DNA of 35,104 nucleotides, taken from NCBI GenBank assembly GCA_950295325.1, contig OX485804.1:59386429-59421532 (forward strand), read 5' to 3'. This document shows, piece by piece, positions 1 to 11,949 of this stretch. The notes below the pieces were generated by a model that did no database searches, was not told the origin of the DNA, and was given only the letters and a program-made list of their open reading frames with translations. A program made the position numbers and the translations under genes. How positions within the stretch are numbered: position 1 is the first letter of the stretch; the number at the start of each line of letters is the position of its first letter. This DNA is from Polytrichum commune (taxonomy: Eukaryota > Streptophyta > Polytrichopsida > Polytrichales > Polytrichaceae).

Positions 1-2230
1 TACTAATGCCGAGTGTCATGTGTTTACACTTACAATCAACTTGTTGACCCTTGTGCAACCTATGAATAGACCTCATGATATCATTAAGCATACTAATGCC
101 AAAACATTGATTACCATACCAGAACTCCAAGTGTCACGAGGTTACACTAATGGTCAAGTTGTTAGCCATCTATGTAACATGTCCTATGCCTCATAATAAG
201 GTACTTGATACTATTACACACGTGACACTAAATACCACAAACGGTTCATCTGTGTGTTTCATGTCATAGGAGAAGTGCACTAGCTGGGAGTAAAACAAAT
301 AAAGAAATAAAGAAAAACTAGTTCAGACTCATCTACCTTAATGGCAGTTGGGTGATTGAAAAGTACTCCACGATATTGTTATTTCAAGAGAAAGTTGACA
401 AGTGTTGCTAGGTACAATATCGATTTGTTTAGTTTTTGGATGTTTTGGGTTCTTGGATGCAAATTGAACACGTCCAATTGCACTAGTTGTGATGTTGATT
501 TTTTTTTTTATTAGTTTGTGCATGTGCGTGGAACGTGTCAAAAACGATTTAGTAGGAAAAAGGTTGGGTGATGGGATGAATTGAATACGTAAGATCGACA
601 CACACCAAAAGCGGCTCGATGCATGCGGGAAAGAGTTCGAGGTTTGGTGAAGAAGTTCATGTTGTGGGTGCAAAATAAATGATGAAATAAGGCACATTCT
701 CTTCAAAGCCACTTTCTATATGGACCGTACAAATCACATAACTACGTAGTAATAAGGAGTGGTACAAGAGAAGGAATTTTGTGTTGGGGGGGGGGGGGCG
801 GGGAGGCGTGGGTGGGTGTGTTAGGGTTTTAGGGAAAAGCTTTACCCCGACAATAACACTTTTTGCATCCAAAACCCTTTTGTGGGGGGGCCAAAGGTTC
901 GAGTGCCTCGTCATTTGGTTGCCTTTGGATATTAAATTTCCTCCATTCCTCTTGGCACTCATATGCATGGCTTGCTCCTCCTTTCATTTGTCTCCACTCT
1001 CATAAGTTCAAAGTGTCATCACCACCATGTAGAGGTAAAAGCGTCGGGTACATGTCACTCAAAGATTCTCAAAAGCTTTTTTTAATTTAAAAATGCACAT
1101 TTAGGAATTATTTGATAAAGTAGAATAAAATAAACTCATTTTTAAAGGTCCCATGCATGGTTGAATTATATGTATTTATAATAACAATTGTTTTTGAGCT
1201 AGAGTCAAAAGTCTAGTTACAGTAATATCACTTTGTTGATGTGGGTTGAAAGTTATGGTGGGTAGAGAAAATTGTGGTCCATTGTATTTATATGTCGGCA
1301 TTTGGAATTAGGTCAACCCATAATTTTAATCTTATGTTACGAGGTTTTAGAGGGTTGTGTCTCCCCCCCCCCCCTTGAAATGCACAACATTGTTGTACAA
1401 AACCTTGTGTTCTCCTCGATGGGCTTACATTGCTCTCTGTCATTGGTTAATGGACCGCCTCCAGTAGGAGGCAATGGCACTCATCCCACAACTTTGTTCA
1501 TTCAACCTGCTTTGGGTTCACATATGAGCTCTATGGTCAAGGTGATCTCTCTCCCTCTCAACAACGTCTAAGAACGTGTTGCATCATAGAGGCGAAGAAG
1601 CAAGTAGTCGGGCTTTAGTAAAGGTAACCCCCAAATCTACTACTATGATAAGTGAGGTAGCAATTTCTTACATGCAATGATCTTTGAGATGTCACGATAT
1701 TCTATGTGAATGTAACAATGGCTCTTAGTCATGAACATATGATATGTATCGTGTGCTCAAAAATGGTGTGGGTCAAAAAAAAGTTACATTGACCAACATT
1801 ATTGTGGTACTCCAAAATTATAGTGGGCCACGATAATAGGTGATATTGATGTAGTTGTATAACATGCAACTTGTCAGTTTTCTACCAAATGGAATCCATG
1901 AAAATGTGTAAGGGTTCATTAAGTTCGAATAACTTGACAAAATATTATAAGCGATAATTTGGTGAAGATGAATCGAATTAGGTGCAACGTTGAACATCGA
2001 TTATTTGTTTATATCATTTGAGTGGGTTGAATTGCCATCATCTTCCACTATCCTCCTATATCTCATTAAGGCTATCTCCCGACACGAGGCAATAGCCCTT
2101 ACCCCTCATGCATCCTCCATATAACCCACATCCGGTTTACATTTTAGTTCGCAACTTTGATAAGGATCTCTCTCTCTCTATCACTCTACTTTTAAGACTA
2201 TAGAAGGTCAACAATATGTGAATATCTAGT
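1..2230. other. Anonymous intergenic DNA
   Basis: I see no gene here. The short open frames have no recognisable domains, overlap on both strands and have no codon-like composition. Visible features are a 13-base G run at 786-798 followed by more G-rich sequence, a 12-base C run at 1363-1374, and a short TC-rich microsatellite near 2166-2180. Confidence 0.5.
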
Positions 2231-2370
2231 GCAATATCTTTTAAACATGTGTGTTTTATGATGTTTGCTCTTTGATCCTCACCAAACCACATGCCAATCA
2301 AATGTAAGGGTTCAATTAAGAAAACAAGCCACTTAAGACCCGTCTACCTTACGATGAGAAAGTGTTGGGA
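2231..2370 (+). repeat. Dispersed repeat, copy a
   Basis: This copy belongs to an unnamed repeat family in the window. The core reads like aatatctTTTAAACATgtg, then a T/G-rich stretch, then a segment like gatcctcacCaaaccACAc-ca, then a tcaa-rich segment. Other copies lie at 3311-3440, 3689-3850, 22541-22640, 22715-22810 (inverted) and 24561-24680. I do not recognise it as a named element. Identity between copies looks like 65-75% by eye. Confidence 0.5.
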
Positions 2371-2585
2371 TCCACACGTTGCCAACATCCATTGTTTTTA
2401 GAACCCCCAAAATCACGCCGTTCATTGCGAGTATCCAAGTTGAGATTCCCGATTCGGAAGTGACGGTGTGGCGCCCATCTCTTTGCGGGCTCCTAGGAAT
2501 GGGTGTGTTGTTGCCATGGAAGGTACGGATATTATCTTATGCATCGTGGGGCGATGTAGGAACCTAGCTAGTGAAGGCGGCTAAC

Positions 2586-2974
2586 TTAGGGTGCGTTTTC
2601 ATGTAGGCTGCTCACCCACCAAATTCTAGTGGGAATAAGGACAAACCCATCGAAATGTAGATGGAATTTTGTGGGGTAGGTTTGTATATGCCAACTAGAC
2701 ACTCTCGTCTTCTCAAATTCAAGTCCATCTATTGACCTCCTCCTCCAAGTTTAAAGCCTCCTCCTCCTCCTCCTCCTCCTAAAACCAACCTTCAGTACTT
2801 TGGTGACATGCACTTGTAGGTTAAAAAATACTTTCATGGAAGTCTAGCGGCCCATATCCACGGCCCTCCAGAATGTGGTTGGTTGGCGGCTTGTGCTTAT
2901 CTACATGGGAACACCTCCAACCCATTATTATCGGGAATCTAGTGGGCGAGCAACCTACATGGAAGTCACCCTTA
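2586..2974. mobile_element. Tourist-like MITE (PIF/Harbinger type), copy 1
   Basis: The element body is 2589-2971, flanked on both sides by TTA (2586-2588 and 2972-2974), the 3 bp target duplication typical of PIF/Harbinger and Tourist elements. The left end GGGTGCGTTTTCATGTAGG is matched in inverted orientation by the right end (reverse complement GGGTGACTTCCATGTAGG). The inverted similarity continues for about 45 bp through the gctgctcacccacc/gttgctcgcccact segments. The 383 bp body has no coding capacity and contains a (CCT)n microsatellite near 2742-2780. A shorter relative lies at 32159-32279 with the same ends and the same TTA flanks. The superfamily is inferred from TSD length and sequence only. 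Confidence 0.7.
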
Positions 2975-3124
2975 GTCGCCATTTGGAGCTCGAGGAGGCT
3001 TAAAAGGTGGATGGATCATATGGGGACCACACTAATATTGTATTTCGGACACAAAATCTGGTATAAAGTCACATGTGGTGTTACTTGGTTCGTTTTCATA
3101 TTCCCCAATTCTTCTATAGGTTAG

Positions 3125-3850
3125 AATTACAAAACAAAATTGGTGTTGTATTAGCAAATCTACAGTGAAGCATCAACCCCCCAAAAAAGATTTAAAATCG
3201 ATCCTCTCATGATTTAGTTAAGGCCGTGGGAAAAGCATGTGGTTGATTCTAGAACTGAATATTTTTTGTTCACTACTAAGTGTGGAATAGTTAAATAATT
3301 TGGAAGATGTAGCAATATCTCTTCTAAACATGTGCTTGTTATTTGATCCTCACCTAACTACACACCATCAAACATAGGTATCCGATTAGGAAAAATAACT
3401 AAATAACACCCATATATCTTAGTTTCCATAAGAGTCCATTGATAATTACCCCCCACCCCCCACCAAGGTTCTCCATCTTGTATTGATCATATTCACGTCT
3501 TAAAATTTGTGTTGCATTAGCAAATATAGAATGGAACATCAACAAAAATCGGAATAAAATTTGTGTCTCTTGTGATACGGTTATCGTCATTGGAAGTGTG
3601 TGTGTGTTGTTTCTTTAATTGAGTACATGGGCATCCTCAAATTGTGTTGATCATTGATTGCAAGATACTTAATACAAATTGAAGACAGAGTCCAACCTCT
3701 TTTAAACACTTGTCTTCATGGTGTATGTTCTTGGGTCCACTCCTAACCACACAATATTCAAATACATGTGTCAAATTAAGAGAAGTAATCGAATAACATT
3801 TGCATCCCTCCAGGCTAGGGCTATATGGAAACTTTCATGTTCATGTGAAG
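3125..3850 (+). repeat. Tandem pair of a ~370 bp unit carrying dispersed-repeat copies b and c
   Basis: Two successive units, about 3125-3440 and 3490-3850, share a start like ttggtgttgTATTAGCAAAT...gaaCATCAAC. Both then carry the dispersed-repeat core (copy b at about 3311, copy c at about 3689) and end in a tail like aataacacccatatat / aataacatttgcatcc. Copies are diverged with indels. I see no coding capacity. Confidence 0.5.
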
Positions 3851-3983
3851 TAAATTAGACCTTGTCAATATAGGTGAAGCTTTCGACACAATCATTCAAC
3901 GTTTTGTTGGTTGAACACTTCCTTGTGGTGTAGTTGGCTCAACATATGAGAGAGCATGTATGTGATGTTGTCAAACATGCAAC

Positions 3984-4094
3984 TTGGAATGTGATCGTCA
4001 TCACACTCATCCATTTAATTCACCCATGGATGAATGCGATGACGATCACATTCCAAATTCATTGAATTCACTCACACGGGTGAATTCAACGAAC
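3984..4094. repeat. Two adjacent stem-loops
   Basis: The first hairpin has 31 nt arms at 3984-4014 and 4026-4056 with an 11 nt loop and only two mismatches. The arms begin TTGGAATGTGATCGTCATC. The second follows at once, with arms 4057-4073 and 4078-4094 built around TTGAATTCAC, 4 nt loop, 14 of 17 paired. No gene is adjacent, so a transcription-terminator role is not supported. A small foldback repeat or the end of a decayed element is more likely. Confidence 0.7.
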
Positions 4095-5996
4095 TTTATA
4101 CTATTGATTATTCTTTGAAAAAAAAGGGTTTCAACCCAAAAGATTGGAAATCACATGAAAGGTTTGCATAATAAGGTTATATATGCCACTATGGAAAGAA
4201 TGATGTAAAACATGACAATCTCGGGTCCACACCAACAAAGTGATGCAAGTCATTTTTTGACGCTCAATTCCAAATTAAGTTTTGGTTTTAAGAATAAAGA
4301 GGCGGTCAACTCCCCCTCCTCAAACTTCAACATTCCCATGTCAGTTCATTGTTTGCCAATTTTTGTTCCCTATACAAAACTATAATACGGGGGATTTAGA
4401 TTTTTGTATTTAGTGGTTTTTGCCAACTTGACCGGCACATGGAATTGTGCATGAAGTTATATCAGGTCTAACTTTATGAAAAACACCGCCGGGATCAAGT
4501 CTCCCTTCACTATTGGGTGTGCTACATATTCCAAGTGCAAAGGGCCTCCAAGCTACAAATATTGTATGACCTATTTGGTTATCAATTTCAATGTGTATTA
4601 AGTATTGCTTTACACTCAATAGTGAACACAAGTGGGAGGACCTATGTATCCGTTTAAGAAATCAACAAACATGCACTTCCGATAACCATGACTAGATCAA
4701 GGGAGGTCCGATTTTCAATATGGTTTTTGCATATGTTTCACTATGCATTTGCCTAATGCAACATGAGCTTTGTTGTGTAATTCTAACTGGTAGAAGTCAA
4801 GGATAACATGGAAACCAACCAAATGACAACCACATACCTTTTACATCATAGCACGTGTCAATATTGGAAATCATTCTCGTCTAAGAATTAAATGTGGCTT
4901 CACCCACCTTTCCTTAACCCTTAAAAGGATGTTGATCTCAATATCTACCAAAAAAAAAAAGGTTCATTCTAGAAAGGTTCACTTTTGACATGATTAATAA
5001 AAAACGAAAGTATGTGGGTCAAATACGTTTTTGCTTGGAGAGACCCAATATGGGCATGTTAGACCCTTAAGAGTTATAGCAAAGGGTTCATGGTGTCTAG
5101 ACAAACCCATTCATAAGGAAGGTTCAAACATAATGAACTACCGTGAAGATTCAATCTTAAAAATAAAAATAAAATGTAGATTTTAAAATACCATCAAATA
5201 CCTTGAATTAATATCCCCCATCTTATCGAAGGCTTGTTTTTTATTGTAACCTCTTCATTTGCTATGAACGACTTTTTACCCCCCCCCCCCCCCCCCGCTT
5301 TACATAGACACCATGAAACCCAAGCCTCTCCTTAAATGCAAATACAATGCAAGAAAGAATTGATGCATATGAACGTATTTCTCATCCGTCCATGTTAAAA
5401 TGTTGTCTTCTTAGAATATACAATAACTCCTTCTTGCCCGAATGCAAGGTATGGTAAGAGGGCATCCTATTTCATGTTCACAACCTAGTGTTGGTATGTG
5501 GAATCTATGTGGGTTCCAAGTGGTATGTCTCCACCAATGTCCGAACAACAAGTGCCATGATTTGAGAGGGAGTGGTGATAATTTATTTATTGTTGGAATA
5601 GGGTGCCCTCTACAATAGCAATGCAAACACCATAGAGTACTCCATGCTTTAGGGTTTCAATAAACGGTCGGTCTTGGAGTTGTGCCACATGGCAACCTTA
5701 CATTGCTCGGAGCGCACTTGAATCCCACATGGAAAGTATAGTTCCTCGTTGGAAAAGATGAGCCGGGAAGCATCTTGTTTAGTACATGGTATGATTGTGA
5801 ATTTTGACCACATCATCCGCACATCATCCACTCATCATCCGCTCATCACGGCTAGGCATGGGTGAGAGGCTCCTTTAAACCTTTCCGGTTTCTAGCTCCG
5901 TTTCGTAGGGTGGCTATCATGCCCCGCATTCAATGCGCGGTTCCAATCCACCATTGTTGGAATCACGTGACACTAATTATCCTCCCCCGACATTTT
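4095..5996. other. Anonymous intergenic DNA
   Basis: I see no supported gene. There is an 18-base C run at 5279-5296. A short repeated catcatccgc/catcatccac motif lies near 5811-5850. The 60-75 residue open frames on both strands show no motif I recognise. Confidence 0.45.
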
Positions 5997-6990
5997 CTCA
6001 TGACACTTTATAATGAGCATCATGGGCCATTTCCTTTTGGGAAGTTTATGGCGAGGGTGCAAGGAAATTGAATGGGACGTGAATTAGGGTTTAATAATGG
6101 GAAGCAAGTCGTCTATTGGGATGGACGTGATGAACATCAACGCACATGAGCATGTACATGCCATCATGTGATGAGGTGAAATAGGTGTGCAAGTGAGTGG
6201 ATCCCTCAAGCCATGCATCTACATGATACTCAACTCGTCCCCAACTCTTTCTCATTACACTTTGGGTATGCGGGCCTCATGTGGTCATTTCTTCTTGATC
6301 GAGCACTTGGTGTTTGAGTGGTATATGGGAAGACTTGCAGTTTAAAATGGGCGCGTGTTACGATGAGATTTGGTTATGTGTTCAAAATACATACACCAAT
6401 TGTAGGTTCAATTGTTGACGTAAATTTGGAAAGACGTGTGCGGTCACTTTGGCCTCTTGTAGTTTTTACGTCTAAACTTTGATGCTAGGTCTTGAAACAA
6501 CAATCGTCTCGACTCGAACCAATGCCCAAAATGGTTGTGGAGATGGAAGTGTCTATGACATGTAGATGAAGTGACGAACATTTACGTTTTTCTTGGATTA
6601 GGAAAGTCTAAAGATTCCCAATATCAATTGTCATTGGATATCGAGTTATCAACACACCAAAAAATGTCTTATTTGACTTATGTATACGAAATTTAGAAGG
6701 GTTCCTAAATTTGATTGATAGATGATCCAAAACCAACATGGAAACGTCATGTGACGGTGGTGAATGATCTCATAATCAATATGCATTTATTGTGCAAGAT
6801 CATAGGGTGTTGATTTTACGTCAGGTATTGGGTTGGCCACCATCCGCCTTAGTGCCACATACACGATAATGAGCATCACTGATCGTTTCCTTTCATAAGT
6901 TTACAGTGGGGGTGCAAGGAAAATGAAGCGGGAGTTATTTAAGGTTATTCGATAATGGGAAGCAACGGTGTTGATTGGTACAGTGAACAC
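5997..6990 (+). repeat. Direct repeat pair (5997-6136 and 6852-6990)
   Basis: Both copies run through a TAATGAGCATCA motif, a tttcctttt segment, a GGGTGCAAGGAAA motif and an ATAATGGGAAGCAA motif in the same order over about 140 bp, roughly 70% identical by eye. A weaker third copy may lie near 6248-6330. The intervening DNA has no recognisable gene. The pair may be long-terminal or segmental repeats of an old element. Confidence 0.4.
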
Positions 6991-8033
6991 ACGTATGTAC
7001 AATGTTGGGTTGGTAAATAGATGGATGTATGGTACCAATAGTCCACGTCAACGATGGTAACAAAGAACCTATATGTGAGTATCAAAGTTGTAATACTAGT
7101 CAAATATCACTATTTGACATGTACCTCAAGGTAAGAGAATCTCTATAAACCCGAGTTATTAGCTCGGTCAATACCATCCAAACTATCTTGTTGCTAGGTT
7201 GATTGCACCTAGGTGAAGGTTATTGCATGATATATATATACACATACCCAAATAATACTGAAAATAAAAATATCCTCAAGTACCCCATACCCTACTGCTA
7301 TCAAATATGAATTCCTCATTATGGATACCCGAATGATATGGAAAAAAGAGAGAAAAAGTTAACCAATCCAACGGTAAACTAAAGATTGTATTTAGTGTCA
7401 TATGGTATTTTATGTCAACATGGTAACTTTTCTAACGACACTTCTCTTGAATAACTTTACAAGTACCGTATCCCAACTTATTCTTAGTTCATCCACTGTC
7501 CTATTTAGGTATACCACGCACCCTAACATCCAAGGTACAAGATATTGTCATGGACGATTGAAACTCGGATGAAAAACCACTTAGTAAGTGACAATATTCA
7601 CAACGTTGTAAAATCTATAACGCCCCAATCTTTCCTCACAAAGGAGTGACACATAATGTTAGCTTTGCATTTAGTGGTAATGACACTAACACGGGCGGGC
7701 GGCTCACGATTGGTATTGAGCACGACAACTAGAATCGGTGACGACACTCTTAAGTACAATATTCTAGTGTAGTACATTAGACATCCATCATATATATATA
7801 TATATATATATTACGAGCCATGAGTCGTGAGGCGGCGTATTGTAAGTAGCAGCTTATTGTTATCAATATTGTTAAGAAGTTAGTGTATCTCTCAAGTCAC
7901 GTCGGTCATTCAACAAGGCCTTTTGAAATCCTCCGTTTCCCTCCCCCTCATCTCTCTCTCTCTCTCGCCCTCTCTCTCTATCTCCGCCTGCAATATTGCA
8001 AGCTGTCCCAACTGAACTGAAACTGGACTTGGA
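6991..8033. other. Anonymous AT-rich DNA with (AT)n microsatellite
   Basis: I see no gene. A pure AT dinucleotide run lies at about 7790-7811. A CT-rich microsatellite-like stretch at 7950-7985 leads into the minisatellite that follows. Confidence 0.45.
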
Positions 8034-8558
8034 ACCAGTTCTCTTCCTTACTCTTCTTTCCACTCACCCATCTTTCCGTTCCGTTCCCTTTCCTGTCCTT
8101 CTCTTCCTTACTCTTCTTTCCACTCACCCATCTTTCCGTTCCATTCCCTTTCCTTTCCTTCTCTTCCTTACTCTCTTTCCACTCACCCATCGTTCCGTTC
8201 CGTTCCGTTCCTTCTCTTCCTTACTCTTCTTTCCACTCACCCATCGTTCCGTTCCGTTCCGTTTCCTTTCCTTCTCTTCCTTACTCTTCTTTCCACTCAC
8301 CCGTCTTTCCGTTCCGTTCTGTTCCCTTTCCTTTCCTCCTCTTCCTTACTCTTCTTTCCACTCACCCATCTTTCCGGTCCGTTCCGTTTCCTTTCCTTCT
8401 CTTCCTTACTCTTCTTTCCACTCACCCATCTTTCCGTTCTGTTCCCTTTCCTTTCCTTCTCTTCCTTACTCTTCTTTCCACTCACCCATCTTTCTGTTCC
8501 GTTTCCTTTCCTTCTCTTCCTTACTCTTCCTTCCACTCACCCATCTTTCCCCCCTTCC
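8034..8558 (+). repeat. CT-rich minisatellite, nine ~60 bp units
   Basis: Units begin with CTCTTCCTTACTCTTCTTTC at about 8041, 8101, 8161, 8214, 8274, 8339, 8399, 8459 and 8514, so unit length is 53-65 bp. Each unit has a conserved CCACTCACCCATC block followed by a variable number of TTCCG/TTCCC pentamers, which accounts for the length differences. The strand is almost purely pyrimidine. Long open frames on both strands are by-products of the periodicity. A tenth unit lies beyond an inserted element at 8951-9027. Confidence 0.9.
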
Positions 8559-8560
8559 CG

Positions 8561-8948
8561 GTGTTCAAGATTGAAGTCTTCAATGCTCTTCAAACGCGAT
8601 TTGGCCCTTCAAATATATACTTCTCTCAAAATAGCCCTTCAAAACGCAACCCCAAATTGAACGTGAAGACATCACTTGAAGTCCTCAATATAATCTGTCC
8701 ACCACAAAAACCAACAAGCGTAGGGCATTGTCACTACAAGAAGTGGGGTGAGATGGTCGTTTCTTACTTCTTCACATTGTACGAGAAAAATGTATCATAT
8801 GATTTATGCACAAGTTTAACATGAGTTTTGTATTTCATTTCTATATTTTTGGATCGACGTCTTGGATGTGAACCAACTCTTCAATTGAAGGGCTAAAATT
8901 TGAGAGCCTTTCAAAATGAAACTCATACGAAGGCTTCAATCTCAAACA
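8561..8948. mobile_element. Inverted-repeat element inserted in the minisatellite
   Basis: The left end TGTTCAAGATTGAAGTCTTC (8562-8581) pairs with the right end 8929-8948 (17 of 20 positions). A second paired block sits inside: ctctcaaaaTAGCCCTTCAA near 8623-8642 against TTGAAGGGCTaaaatttgag near 8885-8904. Minisatellite sequence lies on both sides, so this is an insertion or a foldback that divided the array. I could not identify a clear target duplication. No coding capacity is seen, which would suit a MITE. Confidence 0.5.
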
Positions 8949-8950
8949 TT

Positions 8951-9027
8951 GCCCTTTCTTTTCCTTTCCTTCTATTCCTTACTCTTCTTTCCACTCACTC
9001 ACCCGTCTTCCCCCCTTCCTTTCCTTG
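8951..9027 (+). repeat. Detached tenth unit of the CT-rich minisatellite
   Basis: The sequence repeats the unit features TTCCTTACTCTTCTTTCC and CCACTCACTCACCCGTC, then runs into CCCCCCTTCC, closely resembling the end of the ninth unit. It is separated from the main array by the inverted-repeat element. Confidence 0.75.
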
Positions 9028-9239
9028 ACATGGGCCGAGTCACGGGTCCCTACCGTGACCCGATGTCTAGGGAGAATTGTGTGCATAATGGGTTAAAGTC
9101 CTAGTGTTCCCAAGTCTAACCGGTTGCATGTTGTGATTTCTTTTTTTAAAAAATTCCCCGTTTTTCTTTATGAATTTGAGGCGTATATCCACATAATGTG
9201 TCTAAAACGATCCGTGATTTCCACAAAGCATTGAATTTC

Positions 9240-9507
9240 AACCGGTTATGTATTAGGTAATCGTTTTATTGGAAAGGTTATCGGTGCAAAACCGGTTCCA
9301 ATAAAACGATTACCGGACATAACCGGTTGGCCGCTTTGTTGAGCCGCGCAGGTGACCTAAACAGTGGGTCACCTGTCGTCTTCTTCAACATATCCGATTT
9401 AGATGATCATAACCGGCTGGGATGTCGAGGTTATTGTCTGCAAACCTGTGTGCTCAGAGCCAATCGTGTAGTGCCACCTCGGCGAAACAAAGCGGCCAAC
9501 CGGTTAC
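9240..9507. repeat. Nested hairpin cluster built on AACCGGTT
   Basis: Arm A (9240-9274, starts AACCGGTTATG and ends TAATCGTTTTATTGGAA) pairs with arm B (9296-9328). The right part of B plus downstream (9319-9346, ccggttGGCCGCTTTGTTG) also pairs with arm C (9480-9507, aacaAAGCGGCCAACCGGTT). A small hairpin CAGGTGACC / GGGTCACCTG sits at 9350-9375 between B and C. B can therefore pair with either A or C, giving alternative folds. AACCGGTT-like motifs also occur at about 9117 and 9410. No function is recognised. Confidence 0.65.
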
Positions 9508-9539
9508 ATTTCAAACTCAACTGGTTCATATGTAACTAG

Positions 9540-11900
9540 CGGTTGGTTCTCCCCGTTCATCTTGGTAACCCCTCCCTCCTCTTGGCTCGGGGGTTCGTGG
9601 CTCCCATGCATGTAAAGGGGTCGATAGGCAATTATCACATTCTGGTGTGAACATGGTATTCATGAAAATGCCACATGGCACGTAAAAATGTTGTTTATGT
9701 TTGTTTTCTCAAATGCAATGAAGGCCGGCTTCAATTGGTCTTTGGAGGCGGCTCTTGCCAACTACAACTTCCTCCAAAGCTCAAGTGCATTCCACAAGAC
9801 TAGAAATCGAGTCGGCCTTGGAAAAACAAGACACATGTGAATGTGATGTTTTCACGAATACTATGTTTGTACCTCTCTATCATCCAATGTAAAAAACCCT
9901 AAAGTGTGCATTCAAAAGTTCTTGTTCTAAGTTCAATTGGTATTGGAATCAACTTCAAAGGCCCTAAATTAATATACTCCAAGTTTTTTTGAGACATATC
10001 GGTTGCAAACTTATAGGAAAGGGAGGGAGTGGGGGGGGGGGTCACGTTTTTCGATGTTGGTTTGGATGAGAGGTACGCTTGTACACAATAATTCCCTCTC
10101 GCCATGTTAGGGTCATGTAGACATGCTTTTACCGCCATAAAGAGTTAAGAGAAATTTTGCTTTGTAGTGGGCTTCGTGGTTTGAGTGGGCTCTTTCGTAG
10201 TGTAATGTGCTAGCGTGAGGAGTCCGGAGCACGTGCACTTGCCAACCTCACCAATGAAATTTTCCTTCCGTTCTTCATGCGGGCTAAGGGACGGCCTCGT
10301 GTGGGATTTGAATGTTCTAGGCTCACTAGACACTTGAGCTCCGCCCTCATGCCTATGGACTTCCGACATGGAATCCACTTGAGGCAGGCCCTCATGTCCC
10401 GATCACACCAAACTTTCTATCCAATGCCAACCGTTAAATTGATGGGGATTATGTTGAGAAATAGATGTTGGTCCACCACTTTTCACACTATTACAGCCGG
10501 AGATGTTAACAGAGGATGTCTGAAATGGCCGGTGTGATCAGCCCCTCACCCTACATGTTTGCCACTATGCTTCCAACCGTTGTAATTCTCGGATTGTAAG
10601 TGTCATTGAATACCACGAATATGCAATGTGATGTTTGAATAAGACGTGGATTCTATGCGTGCAATAAATGACGTTTGTTTCGTTTATGCCGCCATGTTTG
10701 TAAGGATTGAAATCTATGGAAAGAAGTTATAGCGTTGAGCAATTCCACGTAGTTATATGGGATGCAACATACCACAAGGTAACCGTAGTACAATGTTTGA
10801 ATAAAGGGTGCCTACATTTCGGACATGATTGATACCCGTCCATGGAAACGTGTGAGACAAGACATGACATACGGAGGACGTTTGTTTTGCTTTTACCATC
10901 ACTTTAAGGTAGCATGCATGCTCTATTCATATTCCACAATTTTTGTGGTATTTGGTGTCGCTCATTATTATTAGACTTATGCGATTCTATACCTTTCTTA
11001 CTATAAAGCAAAACCCAAGGGAGAGGGATGGGGAGAGTTATGTCCTATGAGAAGAATTAGGTAGTAGGCAACAAGCCTTTGAGTGGTTATGGTTAGAAGG
11101 AAGTACTTAGCTTACCCAATGGTGATGGTTAAAACAAAACAAATGTCACATCTCGCCTTGGGTGTTCGTACGGATGAAATTTTATATCCAAAGGAAAGAA
11201 TGCTTCATCCAAGCACTCCACTATGTATTTGTAGTATTTTTGTCATTTACTATTTGGACTTATGTGACATTATAACTTCTTTACTACATATCTAATATCT
11301 TACAAATAAGGGTTGCAATGCTTACCAACGGTAGTAAAAACAAAACATACAAATGCCTTGCCTCTTGATAGATAGGTAGATATAAATGACAACCTCTTCT
11401 TGGAGGCAAGTGTGAATGAAGAATCACTTCGCCCATAGGTTACCTTGACTCTCGTGTTTTCTTGAGAGGTGTGTTGGGGGATATATATACCTCATCTACA
11501 AGTACACCAACACAAATCCAAATCATTGTAGGACCACAATACTTTTCTAGAGCCCACACTAATTCTCAAGATGAAAATTAACGTGGGCCACATTAATCAA
11601 TTTCCTAGAAAATGAAGTGCGGGCGATTATCGAACTTTGTGCTACTTTTTCACATGTATCCAATATTCAACGTGTTGGTTGGAAATCTTCATGCAAACTC
11701 AGGGGAGAAGACCTGGGGTCTTGGACCCACGTTAATTCCACCTTGACTAGAAAATTGCCCAGGCTAATTACGACGTCCTTGCCAAATGTTCCATCCACAC
11801 TAATAGGACCATGTATTTAGTGTCGAGGTCCGGTCTCCCGTTCTTTTGATGTGAGAGGAGGCAAGACATGACGTGAAGTGACATTCGGTTTGCTTTGTTT
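9540..11900. other. Anonymous intergenic DNA
   Basis: I found no gene I can support. An 11-base G run is at 10031-10041. A short hairpin GCCCACACTAATT / AATTAACGTGGGC lies at about 11550-11587, and a related ACCCACGTTAATT motif recurs at about 11727. The 86-residue plus-strand frame at 10277-10537 and its minus-strand counterparts overlap one another and match no family I know. Confidence 0.4.
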
Positions 11901-11949
11901 TGCTTTGTTTTTGACCATCGCCATGGCAAAGTACTTGCTCTATTGAGGC

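Noticed and set aside
5649-5831. 60-codon minus-strand frame starting MDDVRMMWSKF
   Set aside because: It briefly looked transposase-like, but I could not match it to a family and no flanking coding sequence supports it.
7996-8574. 192-codon plus-strand frame with Phe/Leu/Ser/Pro repeats and its minus-strand Lys/Glu/Arg counterparts
   Set aside because: It is created entirely by the CT-rich minisatellite, whose units have few stop codons on either strand. There is no unique sequence and no domain.
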